Shown: positions 5,892-11,930 of the stretch, one piece after another
How positions within the stretch are numbered: position 1 is the first letter of the stretch
Layout: every line of letters begins with the position of its first letter
Source of the DNA: Gemmatimonadaceae bacterium
GTDB taxonomy: Bacteria; Gemmatimonadota; Gemmatimonadetes; Gemmatimonadales; Gemmatimonadaceae
DNA length: 11,930 nucleotides
Assembly: GCA_025356185.1 (NCBI GenBank)
Contig: JANXUN010000515.1
Span: forward strand, 1-11,930
Direction: 5' to 3'
Made by a program: the position numbers and the translations under genes
Notes under the pieces: model-generated
What the model was told of the DNA's origin: nothing
Databases searched by the model: none
What the model saw: the letters and a program-made list of their open reading frames with translations, nothing else

Positions 5892-6445
5892 TGCAAAAGG
5901 GACTTGCTGGAGCAACCGTCGCGCGTAACTACGCCGAAACATTGCTCGCGCTGGCACGAAAGGCCGATGATGCAAGCGGTTGGGGCACGATGCTGCGCCA
6001 CATCGCCGACGCGATCTCGGGCGACGTCACACTCCAGCAGTTTCTTGAGTCGCCGCGCATTCCTGCCGAGCACAAGTCTGAGATGCTGACGCGTGCGCTG
6101 AGCGACCGCAGTCCGCGCCTGTTCCTGAAGTTCTTGCACACGCTCGTGCATAATCGTCGTCAGATGCTCATCGCCGATATTGCCGCTGAGTACGAGACGT
6201 TGCTTGACTCGTCGCTGGGTGTCGTGCACGCGCGGGTCACGGTGGCCCGTGAGACGTCGGACGAGGAGCGCGAAGCGATCGCGCAGCGCTTGTCCAAGGC
6301 GATTGGCAAGACCGTCGTACCGCACCTGTCCATCGATCCGAGCATTCTGGGCGGTGTCGTTGTGCGCGTTGGTGACACGGTGATGGACGGCTCAGTGCGT
6401 CGAAAGCTGGCCGTGCTCCGCCGCAAGATGGCTTCGCGCGTCTGA
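5891..6445 (+). CDS. atpH: ATP synthase subunit delta (OSCP)
   Basis: A 184-residue soluble protein that joins the peripheral stalk to the top of F1. The N-terminal helical domain begins VARNYAETLLALARKAD. The family signature near the C-terminus is present as LGGVVVRVGDTVMDGSVRRKL. LFLKFLHTLVHNRRQMLIADI is the usual mid-protein helix, here covering about residues 77-97. The length is normal for the family. It overlaps atpF by one base. In most bacteria atpA follows directly; here it does not, and the operon appears to stop after this gene. Confidence 0.95.
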   Translation: MQKGLAGATVARNYAETLLALARKADDASGWGTMLRHIADAISGDVTLQQFLESPRIPAEHKSEMLTRALSDRSPRLFLKFLHTLVHNRRQMLIADIAAEYETLLDSSLGVVHARVTVARETSDEEREAIAQRLSKAIGKTVVPHLSIDPSILGGVVVRVGDTVMDGSVRRKLAVLRRKMASRV

Positions 6446-6453
6446 CCGTTTCG

Positions 6454-6475
6454 CGGCTCCCTATGACGGGAGCCG
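6454..6475 (+). terminator. Hairpin at the end of the atp operon
   Basis: CGGCTCCC (6454-6461) pairs perfectly with GGGAGCCG (6468-6475) around a 6-base loop, 8 bases after the atpH stop. The following bases are GGTATGG, not a U-run, so termination would be inefficient or need Rho. Confidence 0.5.
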
Positions 6476-6485
6476 GGTATGGATC

Positions 6486-6520
6486 GTCTGAGAGGTGGGC
6501 ACTTTGCCCTCTCGACAGAC
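6486..6520 (+). promoter_or_regulatory. Imperfect hairpin upstream of the cupin gene
   Basis: GTCT/AGAC, GAGA/TCTC and GGGC/GCCC pair in order (6486-6500 with 6506-6520), with two 3-base unpaired stretches and an ACTTT loop. It ends 8 bases before GGAG (6529-6532), the SD of the cupin gene. Function is unknown; it may be part of the atp 3' end or of the cupin leader. Confidence 0.4.
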
Positions 6521-6539
6521 ATCACATCGGAGTTTTCAA

Positions 6540-6917
6540 ATGAGCGGTCGCGTTGACGTGCGCCACGTGCCCAAACCGTGGGGTCACGAAACCATTTGGG
6601 CGCACACCGATCGATACGTCGGGAAAATCTTGCACGTGAAAGCCGGTGAAAAGCTCTCCGTGCAGTATCACGTGAAGAAAGACGAGACGGTCTATTTGCT
6701 TCGCGGTGAGATGAAGTATTGGGTACAGCTACCGGGCGACACGGAAATGCGCGATCAGCGATTGGTGGCTGGTGAGTCATTTCGCATCACGCCCAACACG
6801 ATTCACGCGATCGAAGCGGTCACGGACATCGATGTGCTTGAGGCGAGTACGCCGGAGCTCGACGATGTGGTGCGACTCAACGATCGATACGGACGCGAAG
6901 GCACCAGCGCGCCGTAG
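6540..6917 (+). CDS. Single-domain cupin, phosphomannose isomerase type II C-terminal-like
   Basis: A 125-residue cupin resembling the C-terminal isomerase domain of bifunctional mannose-6-phosphate isomerase/GDP-mannose pyrophosphorylase. The entry motif KPWGHETIW is at 11-19. Cupin motif 1 is KLSVQYHVKKDETVYLLRGE, giving likely metal ligands His44 and Glu49. Motif 2 is FRITPNTIHAIEA with His89. The tail ELDDVVRLNDRYGR is typical of the type II isomerase family. It could interconvert mannose-6-P and fructose-6-P or act on a related sugar phosphate; the domain alone does not settle the substrate. The ATG at 6540 has GGAG seven bases upstream. The gene stands between the atp operon and the sugar operon and has its own terminator. 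Confidence 0.8.
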   Translation: MSGRVDVRHVPKPWGHETIWAHTDRYVGKILHVKAGEKLSVQYHVKKDETVYLLRGEMKYWVQLPGDTEMRDQRLVAGESFRITPNTIHAIEAVTDIDVLEASTPELDDVVRLNDRYGREGTSAP

Positions 6918-6948
6918 CTCGTGCGTGGCGCAATGAGTAGCAAGTAAC

Positions 6949-6991
6949 ACGGCAGTCGCCCCTCCCCTCGGCGGCTGCCGTTCTGCATTTT
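6949..6991 (+). terminator. Intrinsic terminator after the cupin gene
   Basis: A 12-bp stem (6949-6960 with 6970-6981, one G-U pair) encloses a 9-base C-rich loop. TTCTGCATTTT follows at 6981-6991. It lies 31 bases after the cupin stop and separates that gene from the sugar operon. This is the best terminator in the window, although its U-run is broken. Confidence 0.7.
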
Positions 6992-7009
6992 GGGCGAGTG
7001 ATGGACGCG

Positions 7010-7015
7010 TACAAT
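7010..7015 (+). promoter_or_regulatory. Candidate -10 box of the sugar operon
   Basis: TACAAT matches five of six consensus bases and lies 23 bases before the ATG at 7039. No good -35 hexamer is seen 16-18 bases upstream (ATTTTG or similar). A start near 7022 would leave a leader of only about 17 bases, made almost entirely of pyrimidines, with no SD. Confidence 0.35.
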
Positions 7016-7038
7016 TCTCCTTCCTCTCCTCCCTCCCT

Positions 7039-8034
7039 ATGAAGGTACTGATTCCACTCGCCGGCAAAGGCACTCGGCTGCGGCCTCACACGCACGTGGT
7101 GCCGAAACCGATGCTCAAGGTCGCGGGCCGGCCAGTGATGAGTTACGTGATGGACGATGTGCTCAAGTTGGGTAACGTCGAAGAGGTGGTGTATATCACC
7201 GGTCATCTGAAGGAGAAGGTTGAGGCGTACACGCGCGGCGCGTACAAAATTCCCAGCGTGTTTATCGAACAAAAAGTGCAAGACGGTACCGCCGGTGCGA
7301 TCGCGCTGACCAAGTCGCACGTCGATCAACCCGTGCTCATCATTTTTGTCGATACCATTTTCGATGCCGATTTAAGCGTCGTGAAAGATCTCGACGGCGA
7401 TGGCGTGATCTGGACGAAGGAGGTCGAAGACTATCAGCGATTTGGTGTCGTCGTGACCGATGCGGATGGCTTCATGACCAAAATTGTCGAAAAACCCAAG
7501 ACGCCGATTTCCAAGCGCGCAAATATTGGTTTGTACTACATCAAAAACTGGAAGTTGTTGTTTGAAGGCATCGACTACGTACTCACGCAGCCGGCAAATA
7601 AGGGTGAGTGGTATTTGACCGACGCGTTCCAGTACATGATCGATCACGGTGCGCGCATTAAGGTCGTGGACGTGGCTGGGTGGTACGATGCGGGCCAACT
7701 TGAAACACTACTCGACACCAATCGCGTGATGCTGGAGAAAGGGCGCGCACGACGTCCCGCGTCGCTGGGTGACGGGGCAAACATTGTTGAACCGGTGTAC
7801 ATCGAAGACGGCGTCACGATTGAGCATGCGACCGTTGGACCCAACGTGTCGTTGGGCGCGGGAAGTGTCGTGCGTCATTCGATCGTTCGCGATGCGGTGA
7901 TCGGTACGCACGCATCCATCGAACACTCACACATTCACGACAGCTTTTTGGGTGATAACGTGGTTGTACACGGTGTGCACGGCCGGGTGAATGCTGGGGA
8001 TCACTCCGAAGTGCGCTCAACCTCGGGAGGGTGA
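7039..8034 (+). CDS. Sugar-1-phosphate nucleotidyltransferase with left-handed beta-helix tail
   Basis: A 331-residue cytosolic enzyme expected to join a sugar-1-phosphate and an NTP into an NDP-sugar and pyrophosphate. The nucleotide loop is LAGKGTRLRP (8-16) with PKPML (Lys24). The base-binding segment is QDGTAGAI (81-88). Asp105 in IFVDTIF is the likely Mg ligand. The EKP motif appears in KIVEKP, and GWYDAGQLETLL corresponds to the RmlA sugar-site motif. Residues about 240-325 show hexapeptide repeats (IEDGVTIEHATVGPNVSLGAGSVV), a left-handed beta-helix used for trimerisation or, in GlmU-like enzymes, acyl transfer. The overall type is RmlA/GlmU-like; neither base nor sugar can be read from sequence. 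The ATG has no SD, only a pyrimidine tract. It opens a four-gene operon and ends five bases before the next gene. Confidence 0.88.
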   Translation: MKVLIPLAGKGTRLRPHTHVVPKPMLKVAGRPVMSYVMDDVLKLGNVEEVVYITGHLKEKVEAYTRGAYKIPSVFIEQKVQDGTAGAIALTKSHVDQPVLIIFVDTIFDADLSVVKDLDGDGVIWTKEVEDYQRFGVVVTDADGFMTKIVEKPKTPISKRANIGLYYIKNWKLLFEGIDYVLTQPANKGEWYLTDAFQYMIDHGARIKVVDVAGWYDAGQLETLLDTNRVMLEKGRARRPASLGDGANIVEPVYIEDGVTIEHATVGPNVSLGAGSVVRHSIVRDAVIGTHASIEHSHIHDSFLGDNVVVHGVHGRVNAGDHSEVRSTSGG

Positions 8035-8039
8035 CTCGG

Positions 8040-9419
8040 ATGACCGATAAAATTTCTCGCCGCGACGTACTGTCGGGAGCAGCCGCTGCTCTTGCGGCGA
8101 GTGCATTGGGCGGCGTACCAACGCGGTTACTTGCTGCGACCGACGATTGGCGCGTTGATCTCGCGCATCCGGCGCGCGCGGCGGGTGATCTCATGTTGGG
8201 CGTGCCATTCGAAAAGCACGCCACCGTGCGCATTGCCATTGTGGGCACGGGACTGCGTGGACGCTCTGTGCTTGGTGAACTGCTCGCGATTGACGGCGTG
8301 CAAATCACGGCGTTGTGCGATGTGGTTGAAGACAAGGTGCGGCGCGCCGCGGCGATGGTGACGAAAAAGGGGCAACCAGAGCCCGCGCTGTTTTTTGACG
8401 GACCGCGCGCCTATGAAAAGTTGGTGCAGCGCAACGACATCGACTTCGTGTATACCGCGACGCCGTGGCCGTTTCACACGCCTGTTGCCCTCGCGGCGAT
8501 GCGCGCGGGAAAGCATGCCGCCAGCGAAGTGCCGATCGCGAGCAGCGTCGAAGACTGTTGGGAGTTGGTTGAGACGTCGGAAAAAACGCGACGTCATTGC
8601 TTGATGATGGAGAACTGCTGCTACGGCAACAGCGAGCTCACGGTGTTGCGCATGGTGCGCGAGGGAGTATTCGGCACCCTCTTGCACGGAGAAGCCGCGT
8701 ATTTGCACGACTTGCGCGAAATACTTTTTGAAGATCGCGACGAAGGACTCTGGCGTCGCATTCCGCACACCAAACGCAACGCGAATTTTTATCCGACGCA
8801 CGGCTTAGGACCTGTTGCGCAGTACATGGGCATTCATCGCGGCGATCGCTTTGAATACATGGTGTCGATGGCGTCGGGCGAAGCGGGACTGAGCGAGTAT
8901 CGCGCGCAGAAGATCGAAAAGGGCAATGCAAAGTGGAACGAGACGTACGTCGCGGGCGACATGAATTCGTCTCTCATAAAAACGGCGAAAGGTCGCACGA
9001 TTCTGTTGCAGCACGACGTGGTGAGCCCGCGACCGTATTCGCGATTGAACAACTTGCAGGGGTCGAAAGCAATCTTCAACGACTATCCTCCGCGCGTATA
9101 CATCGATGGCGCGAAAGGCGGTGAGAAGTGGACCTCGCTTGATGACTTGAACAAGCAGTACGAGCACCCACTGTGGACGGCCGTTGGCGAGTTAGCGCGC
9201 AAGAATGGCGGACATGGCGGGATGGACTACGTCATGGCGTATCGTTTGGTGCAGTGTCTGCGCGAAGGACTCGTGCCTGACTTTGACGTATACGACGCTG
9301 TGACGTGGAGTGTGCCATTCCCCCTTAGTGAAGAATCGATGCGCAAGGGGAGTGCACCGATCAAGTTTCCCGACTTCACGCGGGGGGCGTGGAAGAACAC
9401 GACCCTGCAGGGTGCATAG
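8040..9419 (+). CDS. Tat-exported GH109-type NAD-dependent glycosidase (Gfo/Idh/MocA fold)
   Basis: A 459-residue protein beginning with a twin-arginine signal (ISRRDVLSGAAAALAASALGG), so it is exported folded with its cofactor. The Rossmann motif is IAIVGTGLRGRS, with CDV for NAD specificity. GKHAASEVP replaces the EKP of ordinary Gfo/Idh dehydrogenases. Blocks characteristic of GH109 are all present: MMENCCYGNSELTVLRMV, AAYLHDLREI, then FYPTHGLGPVAQYMGI and RPYSRLNNLQGSKAIF. Glu191, Tyr221, Tyr251 and His254 align, by motif, with the catalytic-site residues recalled for the Elizabethkingia alpha-N-acetylgalactosaminidase (Glu149, Tyr179, Tyr225, His228). The mechanism would be NAD-dependent redox elimination, with alpha-GalNAc as likely but unproven substrate. 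GGGAGG nine bases before the ATG at 8040 decides the start over the GTG at 8031. It is co-transcribed with two nucleotidyltransferases and a kinase. Confidence 0.85.
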   Translation: MTDKISRRDVLSGAAAALAASALGGVPTRLLAATDDWRVDLAHPARAAGDLMLGVPFEKHATVRIAIVGTGLRGRSVLGELLAIDGVQITALCDVVEDKVRRAAAMVTKKGQPEPALFFDGPRAYEKLVQRNDIDFVYTATPWPFHTPVALAAMRAGKHAASEVPIASSVEDCWELVETSEKTRRHCLMMENCCYGNSELTVLRMVREGVFGTLLHGEAAYLHDLREILFEDRDEGLWRRIPHTKRNANFYPTHGLGPVAQYMGIHRGDRFEYMVSMASGEAGLSEYRAQKIEKGNAKWNETYVAGDMNSSLIKTAKGRTILLQHDVVSPRPYSRLNNLQGSKAIFNDYPPRVYIDGAKGGEKWTSLDDLNKQYEHPLWTAVGELARKNGGHGGMDYVMAYRLVQCLREGLVPDFDVYDAVTWSVPFPLSEESMRKGSAPIKFPDFTRGAWKNTTLQGA

Positions 9420-9428
9420 GCCGCACGG

Positions 9429-10262
9429 ATGATTCGTTCGGCCGCAATCCTGGCCCGCGGGTTAGGGTCGCGAATGCGACACGTGGATGCCGCCGTACAA
9501 CTTGATGCGCGGCAGGCGCGCGTTGCCGCGAGCGGCGTGAAAGCGATGATGCCAATTGCTGGCGGCGCACAGGGTGCGGCAGCGCGTCCGTTTCTCGACT
9601 ACGTGATTTCGGCACTGGCCGACTCGGGCATCACGCACGTCGTGCTGGTACTTGGCGGCGAACATGATGACGTGCGCGAGTACTATGTACCGACCGTTCC
9701 TGCGCGGCGCACCCGAATCAGCTTTGCATTGCAACCGGAGCCGATCGGCACAGCGAATGCGGTGGTGTGTGCGGCCGCCGCGGTTGACGAAGAGACATTT
9801 CTCGTGCTCAACGCGGACAACTACTATCCGATCGAAGCGCTTCGACTGCTGGCATCGCACGAGCGCGCCGCGACGATTGCATTTGATCGCGATGCGCTGG
9901 TGCGCGACGGTAATATCGATGCGGAACGAGTGCGCGCGTTCGCGGTACTCGAGATCGATGAGCGCGATCGGCTGTGCGCTATCGTCGAGAAGCCCGGTGC
10001 GACGCTGGATGTGGCTTCGCCTGCCGCGCGATGGGTCGGAATGAACTGCTGGGCGGTGACGCCAGCCATCGTGGATGCGTGCGCGCGCGTGCCGAAGTCA
10101 TCGCGCGGCGAGTTTGAATTGCCCGAGGCAGTCGCTCGTGCTCTTCGCGAAGGCGTGAACGTGCACGCGTATCGCGTTGCGGCACCAGTGCTCGACCTCT
10201 CGCACCGCGCTGACGTTTCCTCCGTCGCGCGTGCGTTGCAACAGATAGAGGCACGACCATGA
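9429..10262 (+). CDS. Nucleotidyltransferase (sugar-phosphate NTP-transferase family)
   Basis: A 277-residue single-domain NTP-transferase. The signature loop is altered to LARGLGSRMR (8-17; usually LAAGxGTRM/LR). An insertion of about 20 residues separates it from the catalytic-type Lys38 in VKAMMPIAGG. PFLDYVISALADSGI is the usual dimer/helix segment. GTAN (107-110) and NADNYYP (Asp130, metal ligand) follow, then IVEKPG. WVGMNCWAV and GEFELPEAV complete the sugar-binding half. It has no beta-helix tail, unlike the other nucleotidyltransferase of the operon. The Arg in the first motif and the insertion suggest a distinct substrate. It may supply the NDP-form of the sugar phosphorylated by the following kinase, with which it shares a 4-base overlap (ATGA). 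The ATG at 9429 has no good SD. Confidence 0.83.
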   Translation: MIRSAAILARGLGSRMRHVDAAVQLDARQARVAASGVKAMMPIAGGAQGAAARPFLDYVISALADSGITHVVLVLGGEHDDVREYYVPTVPARRTRISFALQPEPIGTANAVVCAAAAVDEETFLVLNADNYYPIEALRLLASHERAATIAFDRDALVRDGNIDAERVRAFAVLEIDERDRLCAIVEKPGATLDVASPAARWVGMNCWAVTPAIVDACARVPKSSRGEFELPEAVARALREGVNVHAYRVAAPVLDLSHRADVSSVARALQQIEARP

Positions 10263-11668
10263 GTGAGAGCGTGCCAGTGCGTGTCTTTCCGTCGCTCGAC
10301 GAATCAATTGTACAGACATCGCTCGACGCGGCGGGGTTTGTTCCCGCCAGCGAGGAGCGGTATCGCAAGCTTGAGCGAGATGCGCACCGATCGTTGGACG
10401 AAGCAAACGTCGCGCGCGAGGGCCGTCGCACGTGGATCGTGCCAGGCCGAATTGAGGTATTAGGTAAACACGTCGACTACGCAGGAGGGCGCTCGCTTTT
10501 ATGCGCGGTTGATCGTGGCATCGTTTTGGTCGCGTCGCCGCGCACCGATCGCCGGGTCGTGTTGCGCGATGCGCGTCGGCGTGAATCGATGGCGGTGTCA
10601 CTCGATCCGTCGCCGTTTCCCAGCTCGCAAGCGCCGCTCCCGTGGGCGGTCTATCCGCGTACCGTTGCGCGGCGACTCGAGCACAATTTCGGCGCTCAGG
10701 TTGTTGGGGCGGATATTGCGCTCGCGAGCAATTTGCCTCCCGCCGCCGGCGTGTCGAGTTCGAGCGCGCTCGTTGTCGGACTGACGCTCGCGTTGTCGGC
10801 GCTGAGCGACCTCACGAACGATCCACGCTGGGCGACCGCTCTCGTGCCGCGAACGAAGCTTGCGGGGTACGTTGGCGCGCTCGAAAACGGTGCGGATTAT
10901 GGTGTCCTTGCCGGTGAGCGCGGCGTGGGCACGTTGGGCGGCGCACAAGATCAGACGGCGATTCTGTGCTGTGCGCCGGGGATGTTAAGTGTCTTTGGAT
11001 GGGCCCCTGTTCGACATGAGCGCTCGGTCGTGTGGCCAACCGACCACGTGTTTGTGATTGCGGTGAGTGGTGTGGTCGCGGCAAAGACAGGAGCAGCGAG
11101 AGAGCGCTACAACAACGTCGCGCGACTCGCGCATCACGTCGTCCACGCATGGAATGCGCGCGGCGGCACCGCGCGAACGCTGGCGGACGCGTTTCGGCAG
11201 GCTGCTGGTGGTGACGTCATCGACGACGTGCCGACGGCTTTGCTCGAGGCGACTGAACTTGCCACGAACGAACAGTTCACCACCGAGCAAATGCACGCGC
11301 GTCTGTATCAGTTTTACAACGAGAGTTGGCGTTTCGTGCCCGCCGCAGCGGAACAGCTTGCAAACAGAGATCTCGATGCGTTTGGCGCAACGGTTGCCGC
11401 GTCGCAACGCGGTGCCGAGGTTGCGCTCAACAATCAGATTGTCGAGACCGTGCAGTTGGTCTCGATTGCCAAGGAGCTTGGTGCCGTCGCGGCAAGCGCG
11501 TTTGGTGCAGGATTCGGCGGCAGCGTCTGGGCAATGGTGCGCGAATCGGATGCTGAACGATTTGCGTCACGCTGGCGCGATCGATATGTGAAGGTGTACC
11601 CGCACGCATCGCATCGCGTGCAAGTGTTTTCGACGCAACCGTCCGCCCCTGCATTCGAAGCGATTTAG
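10259..11668 (+). CDS. Galactokinase-like GHMP sugar kinase
   Basis: A 469-residue cytosolic kinase, longer than E. coli GalK (382) owing to an N-terminal extension of about 35 residues and insertions. The first galactokinase motif is GRIEVLGKHVDYAGG (63-77), with Arg64, His71 and Asp73 kept but Lys70 where galactokinases have Glu. The ATP loop is PPAAGVSSSSALVVG (160-174). GTLGGAQDQT (224-233) gives the catalytic Asp231. The third GHMP motif is AFGAGFGGSVWAMV, starting about residue 414. It should phosphorylate a free sugar at C1; galactose, GalNAc or an acidic sugar are possible. GAGG lies upstream of the ATG at 10259, which overlaps the preceding stop. The neighbours suggest its product goes to a nucleotidyltransferase. 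Its TAG overlaps the stop of the convergent peptidase. Confidence 0.85.
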   Translation: MSESVPVRVFPSLDESIVQTSLDAAGFVPASEERYRKLERDAHRSLDEANVAREGRRTWIVPGRIEVLGKHVDYAGGRSLLCAVDRGIVLVASPRTDRRVVLRDARRRESMAVSLDPSPFPSSQAPLPWAVYPRTVARRLEHNFGAQVVGADIALASNLPPAAGVSSSSALVVGLTLALSALSDLTNDPRWATALVPRTKLAGYVGALENGADYGVLAGERGVGTLGGAQDQTAILCCAPGMLSVFGWAPVRHERSVVWPTDHVFVIAVSGVVAAKTGAARERYNNVARLAHHVVHAWNARGGTARTLADAFRQAAGGDVIDDVPTALLEATELATNEQFTTEQMHARLYQFYNESWRFVPAAAEQLANRDLDAFGATVAASQRGAEVALNNQIVETVQLVSIAKELGAVAASAFGAGFGGSVWAMVRESDAERFASRWRDRYVKVYPHASHRVQVFSTQPSAPAFEAI

Positions 11669-11930
11669 CTGCGAGAAAATCCGGCAGAGGCCGCGGAGAT
11701 CACCGCGAGTGCCCGCGAGAGTCCCCGCACGCCGTTGGTATCGTCGTACCACTCGTGCGTTGTGTGCGCCCCCCCACCGATGCCTCCCGCGCCGATGGTG
11801 ATCGCGGGAATGCCCCGTGCCAGTGGAATATTCGCATCGCTCGATGCCGACGCGGATTGCGGAGCAACGCCCAGCCAACGCGTCGCGTGTTCGGCGAGTT
11901 GCACCAACGGATGTTCGCGCGATAACGCGC
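11665..11930 (-). CDS. M20-family metallopeptidase, C-terminal fragment (runs off right edge)
   Basis: Only the last 88 codons are in the window and the frame is open to the edge. The visible part matches the C-terminal metal site of M20/peptidase T-like dipeptidases: SASSDANIPLARGIPAI, then a Gly-rich loop and GGGAHTTHEWYDD. The His in GGAHT is the expected zinc ligand. LSRALAVISAASAG is the closing helix. Substrate (dipeptide, aminoacyl or N-acyl) cannot be decided. The TAA (11667-11665) overlaps the TAG of the kinase gene, so the two genes converge with no space for a terminator between them. Its promoter and start lie outside the window. Confidence 0.8.
   Translation of the reverse strand, partial: ALSREHPLVQLAEHATRWLGVAPQSASASSDANIPLARGIPAITIGAGGIGGGAHTTHEWYDDTNGVRGLSRALAVISAASAGFSRS

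Noticed and set aside
6495..6539. Earlier GTG start for the cupin gene
   Set aside because: The ATG at 6540 has a GGAG at proper distance, and the extension falls in a hairpin.
8031..8039. GTG start for the GH109 gene
   Set aside because: GGGAGG abuts it directly, while the ATG at 8040 has ideal SD spacing.
9402..9413. 12-base palindrome ACCCTGCAGGGT at the end of the GH109 gene
   Set aside because: It is within coding sequence, short, and has no T-run; no function supported.

Overview
The window looks like a chromosomal segment of a GC-rich, Gram-negative-type bacterium, most likely Gemmatimonadota or a close relative. This is an inference from several traits: ATP synthase subunits a and b both carry N-terminal signal-peptide-like extensions, a BTAD-type regulator is joined to an ATPase domain, many genes lack Shine-Dalgarno (SD) sites, and short tandem repeats of about 7 and 14 bases occur between genes. 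No rRNA, tRNA, CRISPR array, transposase or phage gene was seen.

Left part (1-2781, minus strand): the N-terminal 285 codons of a SARP/BTAD transcriptional regulator that runs off the left edge, a MoxR-type AAA+ ATPase without its usual DUF58/vWA partners, and a small lipoprotein with a BsuPI-type domain. The gaps between them hold hairpins, a 14-base tandem repeat and a 22-base palindrome.

Middle (3039-6445, plus strand): an F-type ATP synthase Fo operon in the order atpZ, atpI-like, atpB (a), atpE (c), atpF (b), atpH (delta). The genes are tightly packed or overlapping, except that the c-subunit gene is flanked on both sides by strong potential RNA structures. The F1 genes for alpha, gamma, beta and epsilon do not follow, so the locus is split after delta. 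Subunit a has the essential Arg and the His/Glu exchange common outside E. coli. Subunit c has a proton-type Glu site.

Right part (6540-11668, plus strand): a single-domain phosphomannose-isomerase-like cupin, closed by a good intrinsic terminator, then a compact operon of sugar genes. These are a sugar-1-phosphate nucleotidyltransferase with a left-handed beta-helix tail, a Tat-exported GH109-type NAD-dependent glycosidase, a second nucleotidyltransferase, and a divergent galactokinase-like GHMP kinase. Together they could release a sugar, phosphorylate it at C1 and activate it as an NDP-sugar, with N-acetylgalactosamine salvage as the leading guess. This is the most interesting proposal in the window. 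The right edge holds the C-terminal part of a convergent M20 metallopeptidase (minus strand) whose stop codon overlaps that of the kinase.
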